Below, piece after piece: positions 35,617-45,771 of a stretch of 64,000 nucleotides of DNA (the stretch's first letter is position 1; the number at the start of each line of letters is the position of its first letter). A program made the translations under genes and the position numbers. The notes below the pieces were generated by a model that was given only the letters and a program-made list of their open reading frames with translations, made no database searches and was not told the origin of the DNA. The stretch spans positions 4,499-68,498 of the forward strand of contig CADEDV010000005.1 in the NCBI GenBank assembly GCA_902826165.1, in the 5' to 3' direction. The DNA is from an uncultured Bacteroidota bacterium. Lineage in GTDB: Bacteria; Bacteroidota; Bacteroidia; Chitinophagales; Chitinophagaceae.

Positions 35617-36336
35617 TTAGTCGACCTTCTTCACACTACCTGCGCCGCTGATATCCGAACTAACCGAAGCGTTCCCTTTATAATGAACGCTGGCTGCCCC
35701 GCTGATATTAGCAAATATCTTCACACTTGCAAAAATCTGTGCATCACCGGCTCCGGAAAGATGCACATCTGTATTCTCTGTCAGGAGGTCAAAAGCCCTG
35801 ATATCCGTACTGCCCGATCCATCCACAGAAAGATCCTTTGTTTCACCTTTTAGTTTGATCGTTGCGGCTCCAGATGCATCCACTTCTGTTTTTGGTGCTT
35901 TAATATCCATATCCACATTACTGGCACCACTTACATCCACTCCAATTCTTTTATCAGAACTGATTCTTCCTTCGCTGATTATATCGCAAGCTCCAGAGGC
36001 ATCAAAATCCTCGAAAGACGGAGCCGATACATATACTTTTATACTTTCTGTTGCATCCAGGCTGGTATTGTTACGCTGGTGAATATGCAGCACTTCTCCC
36101 TCTTTATATACATCAATATATTCCTGCAGGTTATTGTCGATCCTGACCCGCACAGAAAAAACCGAGTCCTGCTTCACATATACTTTTACAGCCCCGCCCA
36201 CATCAATACTTTTGAATCCACTTACTGAACGGGATTGTTCTACTACATTACCATCTCCGTGTACACGTCTGCCGGAGAAATAGTGACAGGAACTAAGCAA
36301 AAAAACTACTATAACTAAAGGGAGAATCTGTTTCAT
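35617..36336 (-). CDS. DUF2807 beta-helix lipoprotein
   Basis: A 239-residue lipoprotein with start ATG at 36336 (MKQILPLVIVVFLLSSCHYF, lipobox LLSSC). A GTG 18 bases upstream would only add charged residues before the signal. The rest is a DUF2807 domain (also called head GIN): a right-handed beta-helix built from short repeats such as VDVSGASNVDMDIKAPKTEV, VDASGAATIKLKG, VDGSGSTDIRAF and VHLSGAGDAQIFA, in which SGA turns recur. These proteins are common in Bacteroidota, and their role (surface adhesion, or signalling with anti-sigma factors) is not settled. Monocistronic with its own terminator. Confidence 0.9.
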   Translation of the reverse strand: MKQILPLVIVVFLLSSCHYFSGRRVHGDGNVVEQSRSVSGFKSIDVGGAVKVYVKQDSVFSVRVRIDNNLQEYIDVYKEGEVLHIHQRNNTSLDATESIKVYVSAPSFEDFDASGACDIISEGRISSDKRIGVDVSGASNVDMDIKAPKTEVDASGAATIKLKGETKDLSVDGSGSTDIRAFDLLTENTDVHLSGAGDAQIFASVKIFANISGAASVHYKGNASVSSDISGAGSVKKVD

Positions 36337-36465
36337 ACATCTTGTTTTGAACACTGAAATTACGTTTTAGGTTTTGGTATTCCGCTGATTTGACGCTTAA
36401 CAGGCCACCCAGGTTACAGGAGGCAGGGAATAAGGCCGGGACAGCCGAAATTCACCCTTCATCAA

Positions 36466-36512
36466 CAGGCTCAAACTACCAGGTTCAAACTACAAACCTT
36501 TTTTTACCTTCG
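36466..36512 (+). promoter_or_regulatory. guaA promoter with upstream direct repeat
   Basis: TACCTTCG at 36505-36512 is a near-consensus -7 element only 7 bp before the guaA ATG (36520), so transcription would begin at or almost at the start codon. Upstream, aggctcaaactacc and aggttcaaactaca (about 36469-36496) form a 14-bp direct repeat with two mismatches that covers the -33 position and could be a binding site. Confidence 0.5.
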
Positions 36513-36519
36513 CAGCACC

Positions 36520-38055
36520 ATGACGGAAAAGATACTGATCCTTGATTTTGGCTCTCAATATACCCAACTGATAGCCAGGGCTGTACGGGAAGCCAACGTG
36601 TACTGCGAAATCATCCCCTTCCACAAGACATTTGAGTTTGAACCCGGCCTGAAAGGCATTATCCTTTCCGGTTCACCCTGTTCAGTAAATGAAGAAAATG
36701 CCCCGGATGTCGATATCCAGGCGTTTATAAAAGAAGTGCCGGTGCTCGGGGTTTGCTATGGTGCCCAGTTAACCGCCAAACGATTTGGCGGCCTGGTGGC
36801 TAAAAGCAATAAACGGGAATACGGCAGGGCAATACTGCAACGCACCAAAGAAGATGTACTGCTAAAAGAAGTTTCAGCAACCAGCCAGGTGTGGATGAGC
36901 CATAGCGATACCATTAAAGAACTGCCGGAAGGATTTGAATTACTGGCAACAACAGAAAGCATCCCGGTAGCAGCTTTCAAGAAGAATGGAACTGATAGCA
37001 AAGCTTTATACGGTGTACAATTTCACCCGGAAGTATATCATTCCACGGAGGGGAAAAAAGTGCTGCATAGTTTCCTTGTCAATATCTGCGGCTGTTCGCA
37101 GGATTGGACACCGGCGCATTTTATCACGGATACCGTGGAAGCTTTAAAGAAACAGATCGGTGACCGCAAAGTGATCATGGCATTAAGCGGCGGTGTTGAT
37201 TCAACTGTAACAGCCACCTTAATTCACCGGGCAATTGGAGACAGGCTGTTCGGCATTTTTGTAGATAACGGGGTACTGCGTAAAAACGAATTTCAAAGTG
37301 TACTGGATACGTATGATAAAATTGGCTTGAATGTAAAAGGTATTGACGCCAAAGAACGTTTTTATACCAAACTGGCCGGTAAAACAGACCCGGAAGCCAA
37401 ACGAAAAGTGATCGGCAGTTTATTCATTGATGTGTTCCAGGAAGAAGCAAAAAAAATAGATGGTATTGGTTTGCTGGGCCAGGGAACCATCTACCCGGAT
37501 GTGATTGAAAGTGTGTCGGTACACGGTCCTTCTGTTACCATCAAATCGCACCATAATGTGGGCGGCCTGCCTGATCATCTTCACCTGGAATTAGTGGAAC
37601 CACTCCGCAACCTGTTCAAAGATGAAGTAAGAAAAGTAGGAAGGGAATTGGGTATCCCTGCTGAAATGATCGATCGTCATCCTTTTCCCGGACCAGGTTT
37701 AGCCATCAGGATATTAGGTGAGATCACTGAAGAAAAGGTACAGTTGTTGCAGGAAGCCGATCATTTGTATATAAAAGGGCTGAAAGATAACAACCTGTAT
37801 GCAACGGTATGGCAGGCTGGTGCTATCTTACTGCCGGTAAAAAGTGTGGGGGTCATGGGAGATGAAAGAACATACGAGTTCACGGTTGCCCTGCGGGCTG
37901 TGAGTAGTGTGGATGGGATGACAGCCGATTGGTCACACTTACCCTACGAGTTTTTGGCAAATATCTCTAACGAGATCATTAATAATGTAAGAGGTATCAA
38001 CCGGGTGGTATATGATATTAGCAGCAAACCACCCGCTACCATCGAATGGGAATAA
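36520..38055 (+). CDS. guaA: GMP synthase, glutamine-hydrolysing
   Basis: Converts XMP to GMP using ATP and glutamine. The 511 residues cover all three parts. The glutamine amidotransferase (1-195) has the nucleophile motif GVCYGAQ (Cys near 79) and HPEVYHS. The ATP-pyrophosphatase (about 200-320) has the P-loop-like SGGVDSTV (near 222-229). The C-terminal dimerisation/XMP-binding domain has [16 protein letters not shown] and ends KPPATIEWE. All key residues are intact. The next gene starts 26 bp downstream on the same strand. Confidence 0.98.
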   Translation: MTEKILILDFGSQYTQLIARAVREANVYCEIIPFHKTFEFEPGLKGIILSGSPCSVNEENAPDVDIQAFIKEVPVLGVCYGAQLTAKRFGGLVAKSNKREYGRAILQRTKEDVLLKEVSATSQVWMSHSDTIKELPEGFELLATTESIPVAAFKKNGTDSKALYGVQFHPEVYHSTEGKKVLHSFLVNICGCSQDWTPAHFITDTVEALKKQIGDRKVIMALSGGVDSTVTATLIHRAIGDRLFGIFVDNGVLRKNEFQSVLDTYDKIGLNVKGIDAKERFYTKLAGKTDPEAKRKVIGSLFIDVFQEEAKKIDGIGLLGQGTIYPDVIESVSVHGPSVTIKSHHNVGGLPDHLHLELVEPLRNLFKDEVRKVGRELGIPAEMIDRHPFPGPGLAIRILGEITEEKVQLLQEADHLYIKGLKDNNLYATVWQAGAILLPVKSVGVMGDERTYEFTVALRAVSSVDGMTADWSHLPYEFLANISNEIINNVRGINRVVYDISSKPPATIEWE

Positions 38056-38081
38056 GCCCATTCTTGACCTTAACCTTTAGT

Positions 38082-39254
38082 ATGAAGAAGATTGTTTATT
38101 TACTCCTTATCTCCTTTTGTTTTTCAGCTGGCATCATTGCGCAGAATGAGAATGGCAAGCATAAGATCGCTGTGTTTGCCCCGCTGTATCTTGACTCTGC
38201 CTTTGATTCCATGGAAAACTACCGGTATGAAAAGAACCAGTTTCCGGCATTTATCAATCCCGGCCTCGAATTTTACGAAGGGGTACAATTAGCATTGGAT
38301 TCGCTTAAAAAAGAAGGTATTCAGCTGGAAGTTTTTGTATACGATACAAAGTCTTCTGTTGAAACAGTAACTGAGCAATTAGAAAGGCCGGAGATGAGTG
38401 ACGTTGAACTGATCATTGCTCATTGCAACGGCAGTGATATCCGCATTTTTGCTGAAGCAGGTCTTAAAAAAAATATCCCGGTCATCAACCCTAATTTTCC
38501 AAGTGATGCCGGCATCAGGGGAAATCCGTTTTTTGTGATGCTGAACTCAACATTAAAAACACAGTGTGAGGGCATTTACAGGTATGTACAAAAAAATTAT
38601 GCCACCAACCCAATAGTTGTGTTCAGGAGAAAAGGACAGGCAGAGGATATGATCAAAAAAATATTCGATGATTACGGCAAGAGTACTATGTCAGTTCCCT
38701 TGAAATTAAAATATGTTGATCTGCCGGATAGTTTCACCGTTACCCAGTTAAAAGCGAAACTGGATAGCAATCGCCATACACTTTGTATTGCAGGCAGCCT
38801 GAATGATAATTTTGGGAAAAGATTATCATTGCAACTTGCTTCCATAAGAAAACAATATCCCGTAACAGTAATGGGGATGCCAACCTGGGATGCGATCAAA
38901 GAGTTTACAAAACCCGAGTATAAAGACCTTGAGATAATTTACAGCACCCCATTTTACAACGCAAAAACAGATATCGTAAGCACCAGCATCACGAATTATT
39001 TTAATACGGTGATGTATGCCCGGCCCAGTGACATGGTTTTTAGGGGCTACGAAGTCACCTGGAAATACGCCAAATTGCTGGGACAATACGGAAAGGATCT
39101 TTCTTCCAATCTCGGCAATAAACAACATGGGGTCTTCACCGATTTTGATATCCAGCCTTCCCTGGGCAGCCCTAATATGACGCTTGATTATTTTGAGAAT
39201 AAGAAATTGTATTTTCTGAAGTGGCAAAACGGAATTATTAAATCCGTTAATTAA
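38082..39254 (+). CDS. Periplasmic-binding-protein-like (type 1) exported protein
   Basis: A 390-residue exported protein; the ATG at 38082 gives the signal MKKIVYLLLISFCFSAGIIAQ. An in-frame ATG at 38046 inside guaA would spoil the signal. The mature protein resembles amino-acid ABC-transporter binding proteins of the type 1 fold: KIAVFAPLYLDSAFD, GLEFYEGVQLALDSLKKEGI, LIIAHCNGSD, FPSDAGIRGNPFFVMLNS. In Bacteroidota a LysM-plus-binding-fold protein often follows guaA. This copy has the binding fold but I see no LysM repeat. No ABC transporter genes are near, so a sensing or cell-wall role is as likely as transport. Confidence 0.75.
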   Translation: MKKIVYLLLISFCFSAGIIAQNENGKHKIAVFAPLYLDSAFDSMENYRYEKNQFPAFINPGLEFYEGVQLALDSLKKEGIQLEVFVYDTKSSVETVTEQLERPEMSDVELIIAHCNGSDIRIFAEAGLKKNIPVINPNFPSDAGIRGNPFFVMLNSTLKTQCEGIYRYVQKNYATNPIVVFRRKGQAEDMIKKIFDDYGKSTMSVPLKLKYVDLPDSFTVTQLKAKLDSNRHTLCIAGSLNDNFGKRLSLQLASIRKQYPVTVMGMPTWDAIKEFTKPEYKDLEIIYSTPFYNAKTDIVSTSITNYFNTVMYARPSDMVFRGYEVTWKYAKLLGQYGKDLSSNLGNKQHGVFTDFDIQPSLGSPNMTLDYFENKKLYFLKWQNGIIKSVN

Positions 39255-39303
39255 ACACATCGCTTAAAGCGGCTGTTCTGTAACTTTATGAACTATTACG
39301 GCC

Positions 39304-41772
39304 GTGCAATTACAATCTTCCAAAGGATATACGATCATCAGTGAGTGGCTTTCATTGAAAGGCCGCTGCCCCTTCTCTTTCCAGGAAGATGCCTGGCAGC
39401 ATATTATCAACAGCGAAAGCGGCCTTGTCAATGCCCCTACGGGTTGTGGCAAAACCTACTCCGTCTTTTTGGGAGCAGTGATTGATTTCATTAACCATCA
39501 TCCCGGGAATTATACAACTCAAAAAAATAATGGTCTCCGACTATTATGGATCACACCGTTGAGAGCTTTGGCAAAAGATATTGGAAGGGCGATGGAAGAA
39601 GTGATCAGCGAATTGGGCATGCAATGGAAAATCGGCATCCGGAATGGTGATACGGATATAAATGAAAGAGCCCGGCAAAAAAGGCAAATGCCGGAAGTAT
39701 TGATCATTACACCTGAAAGCCTGCATTTACTGCTGGCACAAAAAGGTTACCCGGATGTATTTAAAACATTAAAAATAATAGCAGTTGATGAATGGCATGA
39801 ATTATTAGGAAGTAAAAGAGGGGTACAGGTGGAACTGGCAGTTTCAAGAATTATTAATTGTAACAATAGCAATTCAACATCCATCTGGGGCATCAGTGCC
39901 ACTATTGGAAACCTGGAAGAAGCTAAAGAAGTACTGCTATCTCCTTTAAAAATACAAGGGGCAATTATTAAGGCGGCCATGCGAAAAGAAACTGAGGTTG
40001 AATCGGTGATCCCGGATGAAATCGAAAAATATCCCTGGGCTGGTCATTTGGGTATCAAACTGGTGAATAAAGTAATTCCTATCATCAATAATAGCAGAAC
40101 AACACTCATTTTCATTAATACAAGAGGTATGAGTGAGATGTGGTACCAGGCCTTGCTTACTGCTGCGCCGGAACTATCGGGTGCTATTGCATTGCATCAT
40201 GGCTCTATTGACATGGAGTTAAGAACATGGGTGGAAGACAACCTGCATACCGGGAAACTGAAAGCGGTTGTCTGCACCGCTTCGCTTGATCTCGGTGTTG
40301 ATTTTCGTCCTGTTGAGACTGTAATACAGGTAGGTTCACCAAAAGGTGTGGCAAGATTTCTGCAAAGAGCCGGGAGAAGTGGGCATAGTCCTGACGAAAT
40401 AAGCAAGATCTATTTTCTGCCCACGCATTCCTTAGAACTGGTGGAAGCGGCTGCTTTAAAATCAGCTATTAAAGAACAATTGATAGAAAGCAGGGTGCCA
40501 ATGTTGTTATGTTTTGATGTACTGATTCAGTACTGCTGTACACTGGCCATCTCGGAAGGATTTATGCCTTGTGACCTATTTGAAGAAATAAAATCAACGT
40601 ATTGTTATGCTGATATTACCCGTGAAGAGTTTGACAAATTGTTACATCATATCACTGAAGGAGGCACTGCCCTGCAACAATATGATGAATATAAAAAAGT
40701 AGAGATCATTGATGGCCGTTACAGGATACTCAGCCGCCGTATGGCCATGCGGCACCGGCTGCATATCGGCACCATCGTCAGCGATGCCATGCTGAAAGTA
40801 AAACTTTTCTCCGGTGGATATATCGGTGTTATCGAAGAATATTTTATCTCCCGCCTGGAACCCGGCGATGTATTTACACTTGCAGGAAGAAATCTTGAGC
40901 TGGTCATGATCAAGGACATGACAGTGCTGGTAAAAAAATCCACAGCCAAAAAATCAAATATACCCAGTTGGGTAGGGGGAAGAATGCCGTTGAGTGCTAA
41001 CCTGGGGAAAAAGCTGAGGGAATCATTTAATGAAGCCTTTCAGAAGGGAAAAGCGAAAAGAGAACCTGAGCTTGAAGTATTACAGTCTTTATTTGACCTG
41101 CAGGAAAATTTATCCCATGTTCCAAAAGCCAATGAACTGCTGATCGAACAAATTGAAACAAAAGACGGCTTTCACCTATTTGTTTATCCCTTTGAAGGAA
41201 GATTAGTGCATGAAGCGATGGCGGCCATACTGGCCTTTCGTATCAGCCGCATCCGGCCTATTACTTTCTCCTTTGCCATGAATGATTATGGATTTGAATT
41301 ACTAAGCGACCAGCCGGTTCCTGTTGATGATAGCAATGTGTATGAATTGTTTTCACCGGATAACCTGTTTGAAGATATTCAGCGAAGCGTCAATTCAACC
41401 GAAATGGCCAAGCGAAAATTCAGGGATATTGCTGTCATTGGAGGTCTTATCTTCCAGGGATACCCGGGTGAACATAAAAAAGCCCGGCACCTGCAGTCAT
41501 CTGCCTCTCTCCTGTTTAAAGTTTTTGCGGAATATGAACCCGGCAACCTGTTATTACGGCAAGCCTACCAGGAAGTATTTGATCAGCAAATGGAAGAAGT
41601 CCGCCTGCGGGATATGCTACAACGAATACAGCAATCAAAGATTGTACTCACCTTCCCGGAGCAATTAACCCCCTTCTGCTTCCCGATCAAAGTGGATAGC
41701 ATGCGGGAAGATCTTTCATCTGAAAAATTAGAAGACAGGATTCGAAAAATGCAGGCACAATTAGAAAAATAA
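39304..41772 (+). CDS. Ligase-associated DEXH-box helicase (Lhr-like)
   Basis: An 822-residue superfamily 2 helicase of the kind found with an ATP-dependent DNA ligase and a phosphoesterase in bacterial repair clusters. The GTG at 39304 gives MQLQSSKGYTIISEWL. Motifs: Walker A NAPTGCGKTYSVF (about 40-52), ITPLRALAKDI, DEWHELLGSKRG (motif II), ISATIGNLEEA (motif III) and QRAGRSGHSPDE (motif VI). The C-terminal half is the Lhr-type region (GYIGVIEEYFISRLEPGDVF, RIRPITFSFAMNDYGFELLS). pdeM follows 40 bp downstream. The ligase and the exonuclease of the same cluster are not adjacent. Confidence 0.92.
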   Translation: MQLQSSKGYTIISEWLSLKGRCPFSFQEDAWQHIINSESGLVNAPTGCGKTYSVFLGAVIDFINHHPGNYTTQKNNGLRLLWITPLRALAKDIGRAMEEVISELGMQWKIGIRNGDTDINERARQKRQMPEVLIITPESLHLLLAQKGYPDVFKTLKIIAVDEWHELLGSKRGVQVELAVSRIINCNNSNSTSIWGISATIGNLEEAKEVLLSPLKIQGAIIKAAMRKETEVESVIPDEIEKYPWAGHLGIKLVNKVIPIINNSRTTLIFINTRGMSEMWYQALLTAAPELSGAIALHHGSIDMELRTWVEDNLHTGKLKAVVCTASLDLGVDFRPVETVIQVGSPKGVARFLQRAGRSGHSPDEISKIYFLPTHSLELVEAAALKSAIKEQLIESRVPMLLCFDVLIQYCCTLAISEGFMPCDLFEEIKSTYCYADITREEFDKLLHHITEGGTALQQYDEYKKVEIIDGRYRILSRRMAMRHRLHIGTIVSDAMLKVKLFSGGYIGVIEEYFISRLEPGDVFTLAGRNLELVMIKDMTVLVKKSTAKKSNIPSWVGGRMPLSANLGKKLRESFNEAFQKGKAKREPELEVLQSLFDLQENLSHVPKANELLIEQIETKDGFHLFVYPFEGRLVHEAMAAILAFRISRIRPITFSFAMNDYGFELLSDQPVPVDDSNVYELFSPDNLFEDIQRSVNSTEMAKRKFRDIAVIGGLIFQGYPGEHKKARHLQSSASLLFKVFAEYEPGNLLLRQAYQEVFDQQMEEVRLRDMLQRIQQSKIVLTFPEQLTPFCFPIKVDSMREDLSSEKLEDRIRKMQAQLEK

Positions 41773-41812
41773 CAATACAGTTAAAAACGAAAAAAAATTG
41801 GCAGTTATACAA

Positions 41813-42469
41813 ATGCAATCCTACAAACTAAAAGAACAGCAACTGGTACTACATCCCGGAAGGGTAATATTCTGGGAAGAACAATCAGCCCTAATACTGA
41901 GTGATCTTCATTTTGGTAAAACCGGGCATTTCCGTAAATCAGGTATTGCCATTCCGCAAAATGTATATAAAGAAGATCTTCAACGACTGATCAGCCTGGT
42001 ACAATTGTTTAAACCCAAACAGCTGATCATCGTTGGCGACCTGTTTCATAGTGAATCTAACAAAGAGCTGGATTTATTTAAGAAATGGAGAGCTGATCTC
42101 CGTTTTTTACAAATACAGTTAATAAAAGGAAATCACGATATTCTTCACGACAGCTGGTACCAGGAAGCGGACATCAATGTCTCTAATGAAAAGTATATAG
42201 TAAATAGCTTTTGCTTTTGTCATGACCTGTCTGCTGGTGATACAAACGTAGCAGGTACTGGTATATTTTATTTCTCCGGTCATATTCATCCGGGTATCAG
42301 CATAAGAGGATTGGGCAAACAATCGTTGCGTTTTCCCTGCTTTTATTTTACGGAGCAGTATGCAGTATTACCTGCATTTAGCCGGTTTACAGGTACACAT
42401 GGTATTGATCCTGCCAAGCAAGACGATGTATTTGCCATCGTAGAAAATACAGTACTTAAAGTGAATTAG
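41813..42469 (+). CDS. pdeM: Ligase-associated phosphoesterase/endonuclease PdeM
   Basis: A 218-residue metallophosphoesterase. ATG at 41813 is preferred to the TTG 15 bases before. Metal-binding motifs: LILSDLHFGKTGHFRKSG (DxH), IIVGDLFHSESN (GDxxH), LIKGNHD (GNHD) and FSGHIHPG (GHxH). PdeM works with the DEXH helicase in the ligase-associated DNA-damage set. The exact substrate is not settled. Its stop overlaps the end of the convergent DUF5916 gene by 4 bases. Confidence 0.9.
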   Translation: MQSYKLKEQQLVLHPGRVIFWEEQSALILSDLHFGKTGHFRKSGIAIPQNVYKEDLQRLISLVQLFKPKQLIIVGDLFHSESNKELDLFKKWRADLRFLQIQLIKGNHDILHDSWYQEADINVSNEKYIVNSFCFCHDLSAGDTNVAGTGIFYFSGHIHPGISIRGLGKQSLRFPCFYFTEQYAVLPAFSRFTGTHGIDPAKQDDVFAIVENTVLKVN

Positions 42470-44925
42470 CTTTTTTTGCGCAGCTGGTTATAATCCAGGA
42501 AATAAATAAAGCGGATAGTAAATTCATTTCCATGACGGAGATCGAAGACCCGGCCAAGATTACGGAAGTAAGAGTTTTTCGCCCCATTCAGGTTGACCAC
42601 CTCTTCATCTCCCAGCCAGTTCTTATACCCTAACACAACCCGGCTTCCAAGACGAAAATCCCAGGTAAGGAAGGCATCAAGGTTAAAGATATTTACGTTA
42701 TCATAAGCAGTGGTTCCTGCACGGATTGTAGTATTGCCTTTGTTGTCAACATCTGCAAAACGCTTGAAATCCACACGGCTCAGGTAATGTCTTGCCCGCA
42801 TGGTCAAATTGATACGGGGAGTAAAATTATAGATACCTGATAGTATCGAAGTAGCATCTGTAAAATTCACAAAGGCCACGATTGGTTCATTACTGGTACC
42901 ACGGCCCGCTGAAATAATATAATCGGTCTCTCCTTCATGACGGTAAGAAAGATCAAGGCTGAACCTGTTACTGAACCTGTAACGCAAGCCTGCTTCTGCG
43001 ATATGATAATCTTTATTATTCACATTGAAGAAATCAGCAACCAGGAACTCATACCTGAAAAATAATTTCTTACGGCTGTCAGAGCTTCCCTGCAATTGAG
43101 CGTACCCGTAGGCAGGTCGCTTTACGAACCGTTGGTACGTAGAAGGGTCACCTAATACAAAATAATCATGTTGGTCACCCCATACACCTAAACTCAGGCT
43201 CACATCCCAGAAGTTTCTGAAATACCAAAAGCCTTCTGCATAAACTGAATAGTCTGTATAAGCCCCGGGTTTATACAGGCGGGCATATCTCCCACTGATC
43301 CTGTATGTATAATTCAAAAATGTCGGGGTTGGTTGAAACTGCCGGTAACTAAATGAGCCGGTTAGTGCCACTTCATTAGGTGATTGCAGAAAAGCAAGAT
43401 CACGGGGATCATAATTGGCTGATTCAACATTGCCCTGTAAAAAGTATTGCCAGTTACCACTTACCTTTCCTGCTCTTAACGTGGTATTATATCCGTCATA
43501 AGGTGCCGTGGAGAATATTTTACTATAGCGGCCTGTTCCCCGCACATTAAACATATTCTTTTTATCATAAAAGCTGAAATCCACTGCGGTGACATTGGCA
43601 TCTCTTGCTGCTCCGCTTCGTATTACATTGGTATTCGTAAGGGTGAGATATGATCTCCCTTTTAAAGCCTGGTCAAGAACAATGATATTATAATTGGCCA
43701 ATGGCTCTGTTTCAATTACAGAATCCTTCCCGTTGGTCGTGTTCCTGATCCTTGCCTGGGCGGCAGCGGTCACTGCATTAAAAATACCGATACCTAATTT
43801 ACTTTCTGTGCGGCCCGAGAATTTTGTCGCATTATATAAACGTGTCACCGAAGGATTCTTAACGATATGCCAATCACTATTAGCAGCCACAAAATTTCTG
43901 ACACTGTTATACCTGGAAGGCATTGCCCCAACCCGGCGTGAATAGAACAACCCGGCTTTATTGAATATCTCCGTTCCTTCCGTAAAAAAGGGGCGGTTCT
44001 CTGTAAACCTCACTTCATAAGGCGTAAGGTTATTAACTACATTATCTGATATCACCTGGCCGAAATCAGGGATCAGTGTGGCATCCAATGTAAAACTTTC
44101 ATTGATACCATACTTTACATCCATACCGCCACTGCCCAACCAGTCTTTTAAATAAGTACCATCCGGCTGCGGCGAACTCCTGTAGCCACCGGATACATAC
44201 GGCGAAAAACTTAGCCGTAAAGGAGGTAAAATGTTCTCCAGCTTTCGGTAGGTACCAAACTGGTTAACGAAACCATTGACGTTGGGATCAACCGGGCTCC
44301 AGAAATCACTTTCATTATTACGGCGCATGAACCGCAGTATTTGTATTCCCCAATCCTGCACTTCTTTTTTAGCAAACCGCAAAGAGATATATGGAATTTT
44401 CATTTCCACCACCCAGCCATCCGCTTTCATAGAAGTTTTGCTTTCCCATACAGCGTCCCATGTTTTATCGCCATACTCTCCAAATCCACCGCCGAGGTTG
44501 GGTCCTAAACGGGCATCGGTCTGCACATTAGCGGAAGTGACCAGGAACTGGAAACCATTCTGGTGGTCATTATATGTATCAAAAAAGACAGAAAAATAAT
44601 CGACATCGGTTTGCTGCTCGTCATCCCGTGCTGTTAATTGTTTTCTTATTTGTGAAGGATCATCATACAGGTATGCTCCGATAAAAATGGCATTATTATC
44701 ATAAGCGATCTTAACGGAAGTTCGCTGCGTGGCCGGCTGTCCTACTGCAGGAAAGTTTTGTATAAAACCTTCAACCGGAATAACATTAGCCCACGCTGCA
44801 TCATCCAGGCTCCCGTCAATTTTGGGGGCCTGACTGATCTTAACAGCATCCAATATCTTTCCTTGAGAAAAGAGGGACACGGTAATCAGCAGGAGCGGAA
44901 AAATAGCAAACCTTCTCAGCAGCAT
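42466..44925 (-). CDS. DUF5916 outer-membrane protein with N-terminal CBM9-like domain
   Basis: An 819-residue protein. ATG at 44925 gives signal MLLRRFAIFPLLLITVSLFSQ; a TTG start 12 bases earlier is unneeded. Residues of about 25-210 form a carbohydrate-binding family 9-like domain (KISQAPKIDGSLDDAAWANV, FIGAYLYDDPSQIRKQL, FSVFFDTYNDHQNGFQF). The remainder is the DUF5916 region (ENRPFFTEGTEIFNKAGLFYSRR) followed by a long beta-barrel-like stretch with alternating aromatic strands to the C-terminus. The family is common in Bacteroidota and its ligand is unknown. Sugar binding is inferred from the N-terminal domain only. Confidence 0.88.
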   Translation of the reverse strand: MLLRRFAIFPLLLITVSLFSQGKILDAVKISQAPKIDGSLDDAAWANVIPVEGFIQNFPAVGQPATQRTSVKIAYDNNAIFIGAYLYDDPSQIRKQLTARDDEQQTDVDYFSVFFDTYNDHQNGFQFLVTSANVQTDARLGPNLGGGFGEYGDKTWDAVWESKTSMKADGWVVEMKIPYISLRFAKKEVQDWGIQILRFMRRNNESDFWSPVDPNVNGFVNQFGTYRKLENILPPLRLSFSPYVSGGYRSSPQPDGTYLKDWLGSGGMDVKYGINESFTLDATLIPDFGQVISDNVVNNLTPYEVRFTENRPFFTEGTEIFNKAGLFYSRRVGAMPSRYNSVRNFVAANSDWHIVKNPSVTRLYNATKFSGRTESKLGIGIFNAVTAAAQARIRNTTNGKDSVIETEPLANYNIIVLDQALKGRSYLTLTNTNVIRSGAARDANVTAVDFSFYDKKNMFNVRGTGRYSKIFSTAPYDGYNTTLRAGKVSGNWQYFLQGNVESANYDPRDLAFLQSPNEVALTGSFSYRQFQPTPTFLNYTYRISGRYARLYKPGAYTDYSVYAEGFWYFRNFWDVSLSLGVWGDQHDYFVLGDPSTYQRFVKRPAYGYAQLQGSSDSRKKLFFRYEFLVADFFNVNNKDYHIAEAGLRYRFSNRFSLDLSYRHEGETDYIISAGRGTSNEPIVAFVNFTDATSILSGIYNFTPRINLTMRARHYLSRVDFKRFADVDNKGNTTIRAGTTAYDNVNIFNLDAFLTWDFRLGSRVVLGYKNWLGDEEVVNLNGAKNSYFRNLGRVFDLRHGNEFTIRFIYFLDYNQLRKKS

Positions 44926-44942
44926 GTCATAGTTCAAGAGGA

Positions 44943-44950
44943 CAAATATA
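44943..44950 (-). promoter_or_regulatory. Probable -7 element of the DUF5916 gene
   Basis: TATATTTG on the minus strand (complement of 44943-44950) fits TAnnTTTG, 17 bp before the ATG at 44925. No clear -33 TTG is seen. The leader would be about 12 nt. Confidence 0.5.
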
Positions 44951-45021
44951 ACAGACAGTTTCCATGAGCCGAAGGCTGCCGCAGGAAATATATTTACGAA
45001 GCAATTTTTCGCTAACTGGCT

Positions 45022-45771
45022 CTAATTCATGCGTTTTTTGAGGGAACTTACCTGCTCCTGCAGGTCGGAAACCACGTTGGCCAATTGACCCATATCCCAT
45101 CGGTGCTGGGTATTGGCCTTCGCAATGACCACTTGCGCCTGCCACATTTCCAGAACATCTTCTGTATTAACTGTATAAGGATGATAAATGGGGTTATCGC
45201 TAACAAGAGTCAGTTTATTCCTGGTTCTTCCATCCTTTTGTACTCTTTTATAAACAATCCCTTCATGGCGGGAAACCACAACACAAGGGGTGTCATTCTT
45301 AATATCATCCACCTTTTCTACTTTCTCACCAACTATTACAGAACCGCTTGGTGTTGGCAGCATCGAATCACCGATGATCTCGAATGCCCGGTAATTACCT
45401 CCTGAAAGCATGGGCAGTGTGAACGTATTCAGTTCATCAATGAACTCCGGATCTGCATACCCAGCCAGGTAACCAGCTGCAGCCTTCATCGGCACAAAAG
45501 GAATATCCGGGCGACCGGCGGCCAGTTTCATGGCTCTTCGTTTTGCGAGGTAGCTTGTCTTATTATCACTCAGGTCCTTCCGCAGAATCTCATCGAGAGT
45601 AAGTTTGAAAATATCACAGACCACTTCTAATACATCGATCCGGGGCTCTGCCCTTTCTTCTTCATAAGCACCCAAAAGGGACCTTTTGATCCTTAGTTTT
45701 TGTGCAAATTCTTCCTGTGTCCAACCGCGGAGCTTACGAAGATATTTCAGGTTTTGATTGGAAATCGCCAT
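45022..45771 (-). CDS. HTH regulator with S24 peptidase-like domain
   Basis: A 249-residue cI/LexA-like regulator. An XRE-type helix-turn-helix covers residues 1-65 (NLKYLRKLRGWTQEEFAQKL, SLLGAYEEERAEP). The S24 domain is at about 95-215, with AAAGYLAGY where cleavage could occur, the serine of IIGDSMLP and the lysine of GIVYKRV, so the Ser-Lys dyad is present. The C-terminus (QLANVVSDLQEQVSSLKKRM) is a short coiled coil. Its start codon is flanked by palindromes that look like its own operators. Whether it responds to DNA damage is unknown. Confidence 0.9.
   Translation of the reverse strand: MAISNQNLKYLRKLRGWTQEEFAQKLRIKRSLLGAYEEERAEPRIDVLEVVCDIFKLTLDEILRKDLSDNKTSYLAKRRAMKLAAGRPDIPFVPMKAAAGYLAGYADPEFIDELNTFTLPMLSGGNYRAFEIIGDSMLPTPSGSVIVGEKVEKVDDIKNDTPCVVVSRHEGIVYKRVQKDGRTRNKLTLVSDNPIYHPYTVNTEDVLEMWQAQVVIAKANTQHRWDMGQLANVVSDLQEQVSSLKKRMN

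Noticed and set aside
42119-42322. Short minus-strand frame inside pdeM
   Set aside because: It is a frame shadow of a complete, motif-bearing gene on the other strand, as are the other short overlapping frames in the window.
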